Shown piece after piece: positions 51,722 through 59,187 of a stretch of 64,000 nt of DNA. The stretch's first letter is position 1, and each line of letters starts with the position of its first letter. A model generated the notes under the pieces. The model ran no database searches. It worked only from the letters and a program-made list of their open reading frames with translations, and was not told the DNA's origin. The translations under genes and the position numbers were made by a program. Source of the DNA: Flavobacterium psychrotrophum (GTDB lineage Bacteria; Bacteroidota; Bacteroidia; Flavobacteriales; Flavobacteriaceae); contig NZ_CP031557.1 in the NCBI RefSeq assembly GCF_003403075.1, forward strand, positions 4,779,009 through 4,843,008, written 5' to 3'.

Positions 51722-53071
51722 ATGATTATCATGAAAGGTATCGTTGCCTACATATTTACCGTAGTTGTAATAATAGTATTGGGGGTAACTTATATCTTTA
51801 ATAAAGATAATTTATTTGATGACCATAATACAATTATTGTAGATTGTGGCAGGAGCCCAAAACAATATGAATCTGTTACTGGTTTTTTACATTTTTCGGA
51901 TACTGCTGCCATAAGCAGCGGAATTTTAAAATTAAAGCCTAAAACATGGAGGGTAGGTTGGGCTATGGACTCTTTTAATGATAGGGGGGCACCTATAGAC
52001 TATTTACAAAAAAGAGGTGTTACACCTATTTTAGTATTAAGTGATTTTTATCATTATCCTGCAGACTACAAGAATAGTAAAACTAAAAAGTGGATAGAAC
52101 CTGCACGTAACGAGGCTGGGTTTCTAAAAGTTGTAGAGCAAAACTATGGTGAATTTGGTAATAACGTTATTTATGATATATGGAATGAACCAAATCATCA
52201 AAGTTTTTGGAACAAATCTGAAAATGAATTCTTTGAAACATTTAAAATAGGGCATGATAAAATAAGATCTATGCCTAAGGGAAAGAATGCAATAATAAGC
52301 GGACCATCCATTGATAAATTTGATAGAGAATATTTAGAGCGTTTTTTAATATATTGTCAGCAAAATAAAATACATCTGGATGTTTTAAGCTGGCATGAAT
52401 TTAGAAGGGGGAGAGACTTTTTTAAAGTTGAAGAAGACATTAAATGGGTTCAGGAAAATTGGATAAAAGGCCGATTTAAATCTTTAGGCATAAAAAAAAT
52501 ACAGCTAAACGAAATTATTGGCCCTGAAGATCAATATGACCCTCAGGTATCACTTGCATATTTCAAAATGCTCGAAAATAATAAAGTAGATACAGGGTGT
52601 AAAGCCTGTTGGAAAAATTCTAAAGGAGATTCTAATTGTACAAATAACTCTTTTGATGGGTTGCTGGATGAGAACGGAAAACCGCGTGCTGTGTGGTGGG
52701 CTTATAAACATTATGCTGAGAGCCTGCAGGCTAGGCTGCCATCATCATCAGGAACGCAAAATATTTTGTCATTTGCATATCTAAATAAAAAAAATAAAGG
52801 AGAAATTAATGTTCTATTTACAAACTATAATAGCAAGGAAGAAACAATTTCATTAAATTTGCAGCGCTTAAGTAAAGTGAAGAATTTTAAAAAGGCAAAA
52901 AATGTTATTGCCGAATGTTATGAAATTCCTGCCACTGGGGAAACTGTACTAAATCAACCGGTACAGTTGTGGAGAAAAAACGTAAGTATTTTAAATAATT
53001 CTCTAAAAATAAACGTCAAAGAAAATAACAATAACTCTGTTTATATTGTTAAAATTTACAATGTAGAGTAA
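51722..53071 (+). CDS. Membrane-anchored GH39-like hydrolase (PslG-like)
   Basis: The 449-residue protein has an N-terminal transmembrane anchor (about residues 4-25) and a periplasmic TIM-barrel-like domain. The acid/base candidate is Glu156 in I-W-N-E-P-N, and the nucleophile candidate Glu264 in L-N-E-I-I-G. An S-W-H-E-F strand lies near residue 223. N-E-P-N and the layout match clan A, family GH39-like proteins such as PslG of Pseudomonas aeruginosa, a membrane-anchored hydrolase in the Psl exopolysaccharide operon. It probably trims or releases the nascent polymer. A C-terminal beta domain (about 345-449) follows the barrel. Confidence 0.8.
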   Translation: MIIMKGIVAYIFTVVVIIVLGVTYIFNKDNLFDDHNTIIVDCGRSPKQYESVTGFLHFSDTAAISSGILKLKPKTWRVGWAMDSFNDRGAPIDYLQKRGVTPILVLSDFYHYPADYKNSKTKKWIEPARNEAGFLKVVEQNYGEFGNNVIYDIWNEPNHQSFWNKSENEFFETFKIGHDKIRSMPKGKNAIISGPSIDKFDREYLERFLIYCQQNKIHLDVLSWHEFRRGRDFFKVEEDIKWVQENWIKGRFKSLGIKKIQLNEIIGPEDQYDPQVSLAYFKMLENNKVDTGCKACWKNSKGDSNCTNNSFDGLLDENGKPRAVWWAYKHYAESLQARLPSSSGTQNILSFAYLNKKNKGEINVLFTNYNSKEETISLNLQRLSKVKNFKKAKNVIAECYEIPATGETVLNQPVQLWRKNVSILNNSLKINVKENNNNSVYIVKIYNVE

Positions 53072-53082
53072 TAATATTGTTA

Positions 53083-53090
53083 TATATTTG
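53083..53090 (+). promoter_or_regulatory. Possible internal promoter (-7 TATATTTG) before the WcaJ-like gene
   Basis: Perfect TAnnTTTG, 12 bases after the hydrolase stop, with no clear -33 box at the usual distance. It would serve the 27-codon ORF at 53119 and the phosphotransferase at 53202. Confidence 0.45.
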
Positions 53091-53118
53091 ATAATAACCT
53101 AAATTGGGTGTAGGTAGT

Positions 53119-53202
53119 ATGTTATATGATATTACTCTGGTGCTTTTTTGGGTGATTGTTTTTGAGATTGTGTTATTAATTAGTAAATATCTTTTAATAT
53201 AG
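53119..53202 (+). CDS. 27-codon single-helix membrane peptide (small ORF), tentative
   Basis: ATG at 53119 opens 27 codons ending in TAG at 53200-53202. The peptide is almost wholly hydrophobic (starts M-L-Y-D-I-T-L-V, then L-F-W-V-I-V-F-E-I-V-L-L), one transmembrane helix with a short basic end. Its stop overlaps the G of the GTG start of the next gene, an arrangement typical of translational coupling. A promoter element lies 29 bases upstream. Short length makes it uncertain. Confidence 0.4.
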   Translation: MLYDITLVLFWVIVFEIVLLISKYLLI

Positions 53203-54587
53203 TGCAACCATACCTGAACAAAATATCGCTTGTGCGGTTAATTGCAGATTTATCTGTAGTAGCTTTTACTTATATTCTCTGCATTTACATAGTGCAGCCG
53301 GATAGTTTTACGGAAGATTTTAAATCAAAGTTTTTCTTACTTATAATTCTGTTATTTGTGTGGTTTTTTAGTGGCACATCTAATAACTTGTATGGTGAGC
53401 ATCGCATAAGGCCTGGTTTTTCGCTCGAAATATATAAAACGCTTAAGGGCACGTTTTTGCTGGCCATAACAATAGTCTTGGTTTCTTATTTTTCGCACTC
53501 TTTTTTGCCGGTAAATTTTGTATTTATATACTCTGTATTACTTGTTCTTTGCTTTGGTACAGAAAAGTATATTATTAATCGGTTTGTGCTTTTTTTAAGA
53601 CAGCAAGGTTATAACCTGCGACATGTTATTATATTAGGGCACGGATCTTCTGCTCAGCAATTTAAAAACCTGGTAGTAGAAAATCCTCACTTAGGATACG
53701 ATATCATAGGATATTTTGATGATCAAAACACAGAAGAGCAGCTTGGCCCTTATCTGGGCAAAATATCAGATTTAGAACAATATCTTCCGGTAAACAAGGT
53801 AAATGAAGTAATTGTTGCCGTACCGGGTATTACTGTTTCAGAAATTGAACAGGTTACTAATGTTGTAGATAAAGCGGGTATGCGTATTAGGATAATACCA
53901 GACTTCCACTTTCAGTTTTATAACAGATATGAGTTTAAACAGTTTGGTAATATACCTACAGTTTCATTGCGTAAAGAACCGCTGGAAGAAACGCATAACA
54001 AGTTTATCAAACGCACATTTGATATTGTATTTAGTCTTTTAGTGCTTATATTTATCTGTAGCTGGTTGTTTCCATTAATAGCTATCATAATAAAATCAGG
54101 CTCTAAGGGGCCGGTACTTTTTAAGCAGAAAAGGCTTGGGCGTGATAGAAAAGAATTTTGGTGTCTAAAATTCAGGAGTATGTATGTAAATCATGATTCT
54201 GACAGGAAAATGGCTACTAAAGGAGATTCGCGTATTACACCTATCGGAGCATTTTTGCGCAAAACCAGCCTTGATGAGTTCCCTCAGTTCTGGAACGTAC
54301 TAAAAGGTGATATGTCTATAGTAGGGCCAAGGCCACACATGACGGTTCAAAATGCCCAGTACATGGAAATTATAAACAACTATCTTGTACGACAGCTTAT
54401 TAAGCCGGGTATTACCGGATGGGCACAAGTAAATGGTTACAGGGGAGAAATAGAAACAGATTTTGATATTAAAAACAGGGTGTCTTATGATATCTGGTAT
54501 CTTGAAAACTGGAATTTCTTTCTTGATATTAAAATAGTATACCTTACTGTCTGGAACATTTTTAAAGGAGAAGACAAGGCATATTAA
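53202..54587 (+). CDS. Undecaprenyl-phosphate sugar phosphotransferase, large polyprenyl type (WcaJ-like)
   Basis: The 461-residue membrane protein starts with GTG at 53202. It has four to five N-terminal helices (about 10-130), a Rossmann-like CoA-binding region (G-H-G-S-S-A-Q-Q-F near 145), and a C-terminal phosphoglycosyl transferase domain: R-T-F-D-I-V-F-S-L, V-L-F-K-Q-K-R-L-G-R, K-F-R-S-M, D-E-F-P-Q-F-W-N-V-L-K-G-D-M-S-I-V-G-P-R-P. It loads the first sugar phosphate (often glucose) on undecaprenyl phosphate. The D-E-F-P-Q block is the conserved catalytic pair. This is one of two initiating transferases here. Confidence 0.92.
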   Translation: MQPYLNKISLVRLIADLSVVAFTYILCIYIVQPDSFTEDFKSKFFLLIILLFVWFFSGTSNNLYGEHRIRPGFSLEIYKTLKGTFLLAITIVLVSYFSHSFLPVNFVFIYSVLLVLCFGTEKYIINRFVLFLRQQGYNLRHVIILGHGSSAQQFKNLVVENPHLGYDIIGYFDDQNTEEQLGPYLGKISDLEQYLPVNKVNEVIVAVPGITVSEIEQVTNVVDKAGMRIRIIPDFHFQFYNRYEFKQFGNIPTVSLRKEPLEETHNKFIKRTFDIVFSLLVLIFICSWLFPLIAIIIKSGSKGPVLFKQKRLGRDRKEFWCLKFRSMYVNHDSDRKMATKGDSRITPIGAFLRKTSLDEFPQFWNVLKGDMSIVGPRPHMTVQNAQYMEIINNYLVRQLIKPGITGWAQVNGYRGEIETDFDIKNRVSYDIWYLENWNFFLDIKIVYLTVWNIFKGEDKAY

Positions 54588-54616
54588 AGGGCGATTGTCT
54601 GGCTGCCGGTATTGTA

Positions 54617-55210
54617 ATGCAAATGATTATGGTTAAACGGCTCTTTGATGTGTTTTTATCTTTGGCGGGATTATTAGCTATATGGTGGCTTATTTTTTTA
54701 TTCTATGTCTTGGTAACGCTTAGTGACGGGCAAAACGGAATGTTTACACAGCTGCGCGTAGGCCGGTATGGCAAAAAGTTTACCATTTACAAGTTACGGT
54801 CTATGAAAGATAGTGCTGCCGGTAAGGTTGTAACACCTGTAGGGCGTTTTATGCGTCGCTATAAAATTGATGAACTTCCGCAACTTTTTAATATACTTAT
54901 AGGTACTATGAGTTTTGTAGGGCCAAGGCCAGACGTGCCGGGTTATTATGATACTTTGCGTGGAGACGACCGTAAGTTGCTTTTAATGAGGCCGGGACTT
55001 ACAGGCCCGGCGAGCCTTAAGTATTCTAATGAAGAGGCGCTGCTGGCAGATACAAAAGATCCGGTATATTTAAATGATTATGTTATATTTCCTGATAAAG
55101 TTAAGATAAATCGTAAGTATCAGGATAAAAGTAATTTGTGGACTGATATAAAATTGATTTTTTATACCATATTTCGGGGTAAAAATCTTTCGCGTTTTTG
55201 GGCTGATTAA
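54617..55210 (+). CDS. Small monotopic phosphoglycosyl transferase (PglC-like)
   Basis: The 197-residue protein has one N-terminal re-entrant helix (about 8-30) and the phosphoglycosyl transferase core: K-R-L-F-D-V-F-L-S, F-T-Q-L-R-V-G-R-Y-G, K-L-R-S-M-K, and D-E-L-P-Q-L-F-N-I-L. This is the PglC (mono-PGT) form. It can start from ATG 54617, 54623 or 54629; the first is used. It transfers a sugar phosphate to undecaprenyl phosphate, and its neighbours (aminotransferase and dehydratase) suggest a UDP-4-amino sugar as donor. Confidence 0.9.
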   Translation: MQMIMVKRLFDVFLSLAGLLAIWWLIFLFYVLVTLSDGQNGMFTQLRVGRYGKKFTIYKLRSMKDSAAGKVVTPVGRFMRRYKIDELPQLFNILIGTMSFVGPRPDVPGYYDTLRGDDRKLLLMRPGLTGPASLKYSNEEALLADTKDPVYLNDYVIFPDKVKINRKYQDKSNLWTDIKLIFYTIFRGKNLSRFWAD

Positions 55211-55240
55211 TAATTGTACCAAGATCTTGTGTTATAACTT

Positions 55241-56386
55241 ATGCCTATGGATACTTCAAAAATATGGCTCTCGCCACCCCACATGGGAGGTAAAGAGCAA
55301 CAATATATAAATGAGGCTTTTCTGGATAACTGGATAGCACCACTAGGGCCTAATGTAAATTTTTTTGAGCAGCAATTAGAAGCTTTTATGGGGCAAAGCC
55401 GCTTTGTTGCTGCCCTGTCATCCGGTACAGCAGCCCTGCATATGGCATTAGTGCTGCTTGGGGTAAAAGCAGGAGATGAAGTGCTTTGTCAGAGTTTTAC
55501 TTTTACCGCGTCGGCAAATCCTATAGTTTACTTAGGAGCAAGCCCGGTTTTTATAGATAGCGAATCTGAGAGTTGGAATATGTGCCCTTTAGCGCTTGAG
55601 GCAGCTATATTAGCGCGTTTAAATGCAGGTAAAAAACCTGCTGCTATAATTGCGGTACATTTATATGGTATGCCTTATAAGCATGACGAAATAAGTGCTA
55701 TAGCAGAAAAATATGATATACCGGTTATGGAAGACAGTGCTGAGGCACTTGGTAGTATATACAAAAATAAGCCTTGTGGTACACTTGGAGATATAGGGAT
55801 ATTATCTTTTAATGGTAATAAAATAATAACCACTTCTGGCGGTGGGGCAATGGTTGTTAAAGAGCAGGCAGTTAAACAACACGCTATTTTTCTTGCTACA
55901 CAAGCCAGGGATAATGCACCTCATTATGAACATAGCCAGATAGGCTATAATTACAGAATGAGTAATATTTGTGCGGGAATAGGTTGTGGGCAAATGGAAG
56001 TGCTACCACAAAGAGTTATTCAAAAGAGAGAAATACATTCTTTTTATACAGCATTATTGGATAATCTTCCGGGGGTAGAGGTGTTTAAGGAGTATGCTAC
56101 GCATAGTTTGTCTAATTTTTGGCTTACAACAATAACCATAGACACTAAAAAGAGTAGTGGGCGTACAGCTGAAGGGTTACGGCTTGCCTTTGAGGCAGAA
56201 AATATTGAAGCAAGGCCATTATGGAAACCCCTCCACCTACAGCCGGTTTTTAAAAATGCCCTGTATTTTGGCGAAAAAGTAGCAGAAACGTTATTTAACA
56301 CCGGGCTTTGCCTGCCATCAGGTACGGGCATGACAGATATCCATAAAGAGCGTATTTCATCGGTCATTCTCCGATATTTTAATTAG
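55241..56386 (+). CDS. DegT/DnrJ/EryC1/StrS aminotransferase (PglE-like)
   Basis: The 381-residue PLP enzyme has L-S-S-G-T-A-A-L-H-M-A near residue 59, the D-S-A-E-A-L-G-S segment, and S-F-N-G-N-K with the PLP lysine at residue 194. Such enzymes aminate C4 (or C3) of a nucleotide-linked 4-keto sugar. With the dehydratase at 57146 it would make a 4-amino-4,6-dideoxy sugar. The start could be ATG 55241 or 55247. Confidence 0.9.
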   Translation: MPMDTSKIWLSPPHMGGKEQQYINEAFLDNWIAPLGPNVNFFEQQLEAFMGQSRFVAALSSGTAALHMALVLLGVKAGDEVLCQSFTFTASANPIVYLGASPVFIDSESESWNMCPLALEAAILARLNAGKKPAAIIAVHLYGMPYKHDEISAIAEKYDIPVMEDSAEALGSIYKNKPCGTLGDIGILSFNGNKIITTSGGGAMVVKEQAVKQHAIFLATQARDNAPHYEHSQIGYNYRMSNICAGIGCGQMEVLPQRVIQKREIHSFYTALLDNLPGVEVFKEYATHSLSNFWLTTITIDTKKSSGRTAEGLRLAFEAENIEARPLWKPLHLQPVFKNALYFGEKVAETLFNTGLCLPSGTGMTDIHKERISSVILRYFN

Positions 56387-56392
56387 ATTGTT

Positions 56393-56400
56393 TAGTTTTG
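56393..56400 (+). promoter_or_regulatory. -7 element TAGTTTTG before cmk
   Basis: Perfect TAnnTTTG that overlaps the in-frame TTG at 56398, so cmk translation from this transcript must begin downstream, most likely at TTG 56419. Confidence 0.5.
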
Positions 56401-56418
56401 TGGCATAAAGATATAGTT

Positions 56419-57111
56419 TTGATTCAGGATAAAAAGATTACCATTGCTATTGATGGTTTTTCATCAACAGGAAAAAGCACGTTGGCAAAACAACTTGCCC
56501 GCAGGCTTAATTATATTTATGTAGATACGGGAGCCATGTACAGGGCAGTAACGCTCTACGCATTGCAGCAAGGTTTTATAAGCGTATCACATTTTGATGA
56601 ACAAGGGCTTGTTACACACCTGCCAAAGGTTACACTAAAATTTGTGTTTAATACAGAAGTGGCGCATAGCGAAGTTTTTCTTAATAATGTAAATGTAGAA
56701 CACGATATACGTTCTATGGAAGTATCTAATTACGTAAGCAAAATTGCAGCCTTGCCGCAGGTACGTGAAAAGCTTGTAGAGCAGCAGCGTTTTATGGGGC
56801 GTGAAAAGGGTATTGTAATGGACGGACGCGATATAGGTACTGTGGTTTTTCCTGATGCCGAACTTAAGATTTTTATGACCGCCGGTGCTGATGCCCGTGC
56901 CAGGCGACGTTTTGATGAGTTAACAGGGCAGGGAAGGGATGTTAGTTATGAGGAAGTTCTTAAGAATATTGAAGAGCGCGATTATATCGATTCTAACAGA
57001 AAAGACTCTCCTTTGCAGAAAGCCGTTGATGCCATAGAGGTAGATAATACCAATTTAAGTATTGATGCACAGTTCGAAAAAATATTAAAATTAGCAACAG
57101 CGGTTTTGTAA
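56419..57111 (+). CDS. cmk: (d)CMP kinase
   Basis: The 230-residue P-loop kinase phosphorylates CMP and dCMP. It has A-I-D-G-F-S-S-T-G-K-S-T-L-A-K (P-loop) near residue 10, Y-V-D-T-G-A-M-Y-R-A-V-T, and M-D-G-R-D-I-G-T-V-V-F. No ATG precedes the P-loop. The frame opens with TTG 56398, which lies in a promoter element, and TTG 56419 gives the usual short N-terminus, so 56419 is chosen. It is a housekeeping gene sitting between polysaccharide genes. Confidence 0.9.
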   Translation: MIQDKKITIAIDGFSSTGKSTLAKQLARRLNYIYVDTGAMYRAVTLYALQQGFISVSHFDEQGLVTHLPKVTLKFVFNTEVAHSEVFLNNVNVEHDIRSMEVSNYVSKIAALPQVREKLVEQQRFMGREKGIVMDGRDIGTVVFPDAELKIFMTAGADARARRRFDELTGQGRDVSYEEVLKNIEERDYIDSNRKDSPLQKAVDAIEVDNTNLSIDAQFEKILKLATAVL

Positions 57112-57145
57112 TACTGCAGTGCATTGCCCAAAAGCCCCAAAAGCA

Positions 57146-58279
57146 ATGAAACTCAAAAGTTACCAATTAGAAGATTTACTGGATCGTAAGCCTATACTGC
57201 TGGATAAAACATCTATATTTTCGCAATTAAGCAAAAAAACGATATTAATTACCGGTGCGGCAGGTTCTATAGGTAGTGAGATTGCCCGTCAGGTAATAAA
57301 CTTTGGCCCATCTGCCGTTATACTGGCAGACCAGGCAGAAACTCCCTTGTTTTTATTAGGTTTAGAGATGGAAGCACTTTCTCCTAATGCTATGTTTTAT
57401 TCTGAACTGATTGATGTTACAAGGGCTGAAGCTACAGAACAGTTGTTTGTAAAATATAAGCCGGATGTTGTTTATCATGCAGCAGCTTACAAGCATGTAC
57501 AAATGATGGAAAAAAACCCGGCTCAGGCCGTTTTTTCTAATATAAGCGGTACACGCATTGTTGCAGACCTGGCAGGGAAATATGGGGTAAGTACTTTTGT
57601 AATGATTTCTACAGACAAGGCCGTAAATCCCGGTAATGTAATGGGAGCAAGCAAGCTGATTGCAGAAAAGTATATAAACGCACTACATGGTAAACAACTT
57701 GCAGATAATGACGGAAAGATAAAAACGCGCTATCTAATAACACGTTTTGGAAATGTACTGGGTTCTAATGGTTCTGTAGTGCCTGTTTTTGAAAAGCAAA
57801 TACAAGAAGGGGGGCCGGTAACTGTAACACATCCCGATATTACCCGTTATTTTATGACGATTAAAGAGGCATGCCAGCTTGTGCTGGAGGCAGGGGCAAT
57901 GGGCAGGGGCGGAGAAATTTATGTTTTTGACATGGGTAAGCAGGTACGTATTATTGACATGGTTTATAAAATGATACAAATGGCCGGCTTGAGACCCGAA
58001 GATGATATACAGGTGCGTTACACCGGTTTAAGACCTGGAGAAAAATTATATGAAGAGCTAATATCTGAAACATCTACAACATTGCCTACCCATAATAAGA
58101 GTATCATGATAGGTGTAGAAACGGCAGAACCGTATGATGCTTTTTTAGTTCAACTTAATGATTTACATGATATTGCAATAAAGGGTGTGCCGATGGATAT
58201 TGTAAAGAAGATGAAGCATATTGTGCCAGAATTTATAAGTTCAAATTCAGTCTATGAAAACCTCGATAATACAAAGTAA
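57146..58279 (+). CDS. UDP-sugar 4,6-dehydratase, soluble CapD/PglF-like
   Basis: The 377-residue SDR-like enzyme has I-T-G-A-A-G-S-I-G-S-E-I about residue 33, A-A-Y-K-H-V, M-I-S-T-D-K-A-V-N-P, and M-G-A-S-K-L. The S-T-D-K form is that of the FlaA1/PglF/CapD group (4,6-dehydratases or C5-epimerases of UDP-GlcNAc). It lacks the N-terminal membrane domain of full-length PglF/WbpM, so it is the short cytoplasmic type. ATG 57146 is used over an upstream GTG at 57119. With the PglE-like and PglC-like genes it suggests a diamino- or amino-deoxy sugar branch. Confidence 0.88.
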   Translation: MKLKSYQLEDLLDRKPILLDKTSIFSQLSKKTILITGAAGSIGSEIARQVINFGPSAVILADQAETPLFLLGLEMEALSPNAMFYSELIDVTRAEATEQLFVKYKPDVVYHAAAYKHVQMMEKNPAQAVFSNISGTRIVADLAGKYGVSTFVMISTDKAVNPGNVMGASKLIAEKYINALHGKQLADNDGKIKTRYLITRFGNVLGSNGSVVPVFEKQIQEGGPVTVTHPDITRYFMTIKEACQLVLEAGAMGRGGEIYVFDMGKQVRIIDMVYKMIQMAGLRPEDDIQVRYTGLRPGEKLYEELISETSTTLPTHNKSIMIGVETAEPYDAFLVQLNDLHDIAIKGVPMDIVKKMKHIVPEFISSNSVYENLDNTK

Positions 58280-58318
58280 TACTGTTAAGAAATTTTATTT
58301 TATTTAATTTAAAAAAAT

Positions 58319-58326
58319 TATATTTG
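58319..58326 (+). promoter_or_regulatory. Internal promoter (-7 TATATTTG) of the wza-wzc pair
   Basis: Perfect TAnnTTTG in the 117-base gap before the export genes, 70 bases before ATG 58397. No good -33 box is visible. Confidence 0.55.
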
Positions 58327-58396
58327 CCACATTATGCTGGCTATATAGTATTTCAATTTATAAAAATTGGCATATCAATAGAAAAAACAACACCAA

Positions 58397-59182
58397 ATGA
58401 TCAAAAAAATCAGCTTATTATTTTTAATTGCTATTTCGTTGGCGTCATGCGCTTCTAAGGAAAAAATAGTGTATTTCAACGGAATCAACAGTGATCAAAA
58501 TTTAGAAACTGCCCAAAGTAATTTTGAGACAAAAATTAAGCCGGATGATGCGCTTATGATTATGGTTACAGCACCTGATTTAAGAAGTGCAGAACCTTTT
58601 AATCTGCCTTTTGCAGCTGTTATGGGTACCACTACAGGGCTTACGCTTGATAATGTAAATGTACAGCCAAGGTACCAAACATATCTTGTAGACAGAAACG
58701 GGAAAATTGAGTTTCCGGTGTTAGGAACTTTATCTGTGGGAGGATTTACTAAAGAGCAAGTAATTACAGACCTTAATAAGCGCCTTGAAAAGTATATAAA
58801 TACTCCTATAGTAAATGTACGTATTGTAAACTATAAGATATCTGTAATTGGCGAAGTAATTCGTCCAAATTCATATGTCATTCAGAGTGAGAGAATATCT
58901 GTGCCGGAAGCACTTGCACTTGCAGGAGATCTTACCATTTATGGTGAGCGTAGTGATATTTTACTTATAAGAGATTTAAATGGTGTAAAAACACACTATA
59001 GCATAGATTTGACTAAATCTGATTTTATAAATAGCCCTTATTATTATTTGCAACAAAATGATGTTTTGTATGTAAAGCCCAATAAAACTAAAATTAATTC
59101 CAGCGTTGTAGGTCCTAATACTACAGTTATTATATCGACTATTTCATTACTAATAACCGCCATAGCAATAATACTAAGATAA
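58397..59182 (+). CDS. Polysaccharide export lipoprotein (Wza-like, SLBB)
   Basis: The 261-residue protein has a lipoprotein signal with lipobox S-L-A-S-C (Cys19). The Poly_export domain follows (about 45-145: I-K-P-D-D-A-L-M-I, Y-L-V-D-R-N-G-K-I-E-F-P-V-L-G), then an SLBB domain (about 150-240: I-S-V-I-G-E-V-I-R-P-N-S-Y). A C-terminal hydrophobic helix (about 238-260) is present, consistent with outer-membrane insertion. It forms the export pore for the polysaccharide. It lies five bases before wzc. Confidence 0.93.
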   Translation: MIKKISLLFLIAISLASCASKEKIVYFNGINSDQNLETAQSNFETKIKPDDALMIMVTAPDLRSAEPFNLPFAAVMGTTTGLTLDNVNVQPRYQTYLVDRNGKIEFPVLGTLSVGGFTKEQVITDLNKRLEKYINTPIVNVRIVNYKISVIGEVIRPNSYVIQSERISVPEALALAGDLTIYGERSDILLIRDLNGVKTHYSIDLTKSDFINSPYYYLQQNDVLYVKPNKTKINSSVVGPNTTVIISTISLLITAIAIILR

Positions 59183-59187
59183 AATAT

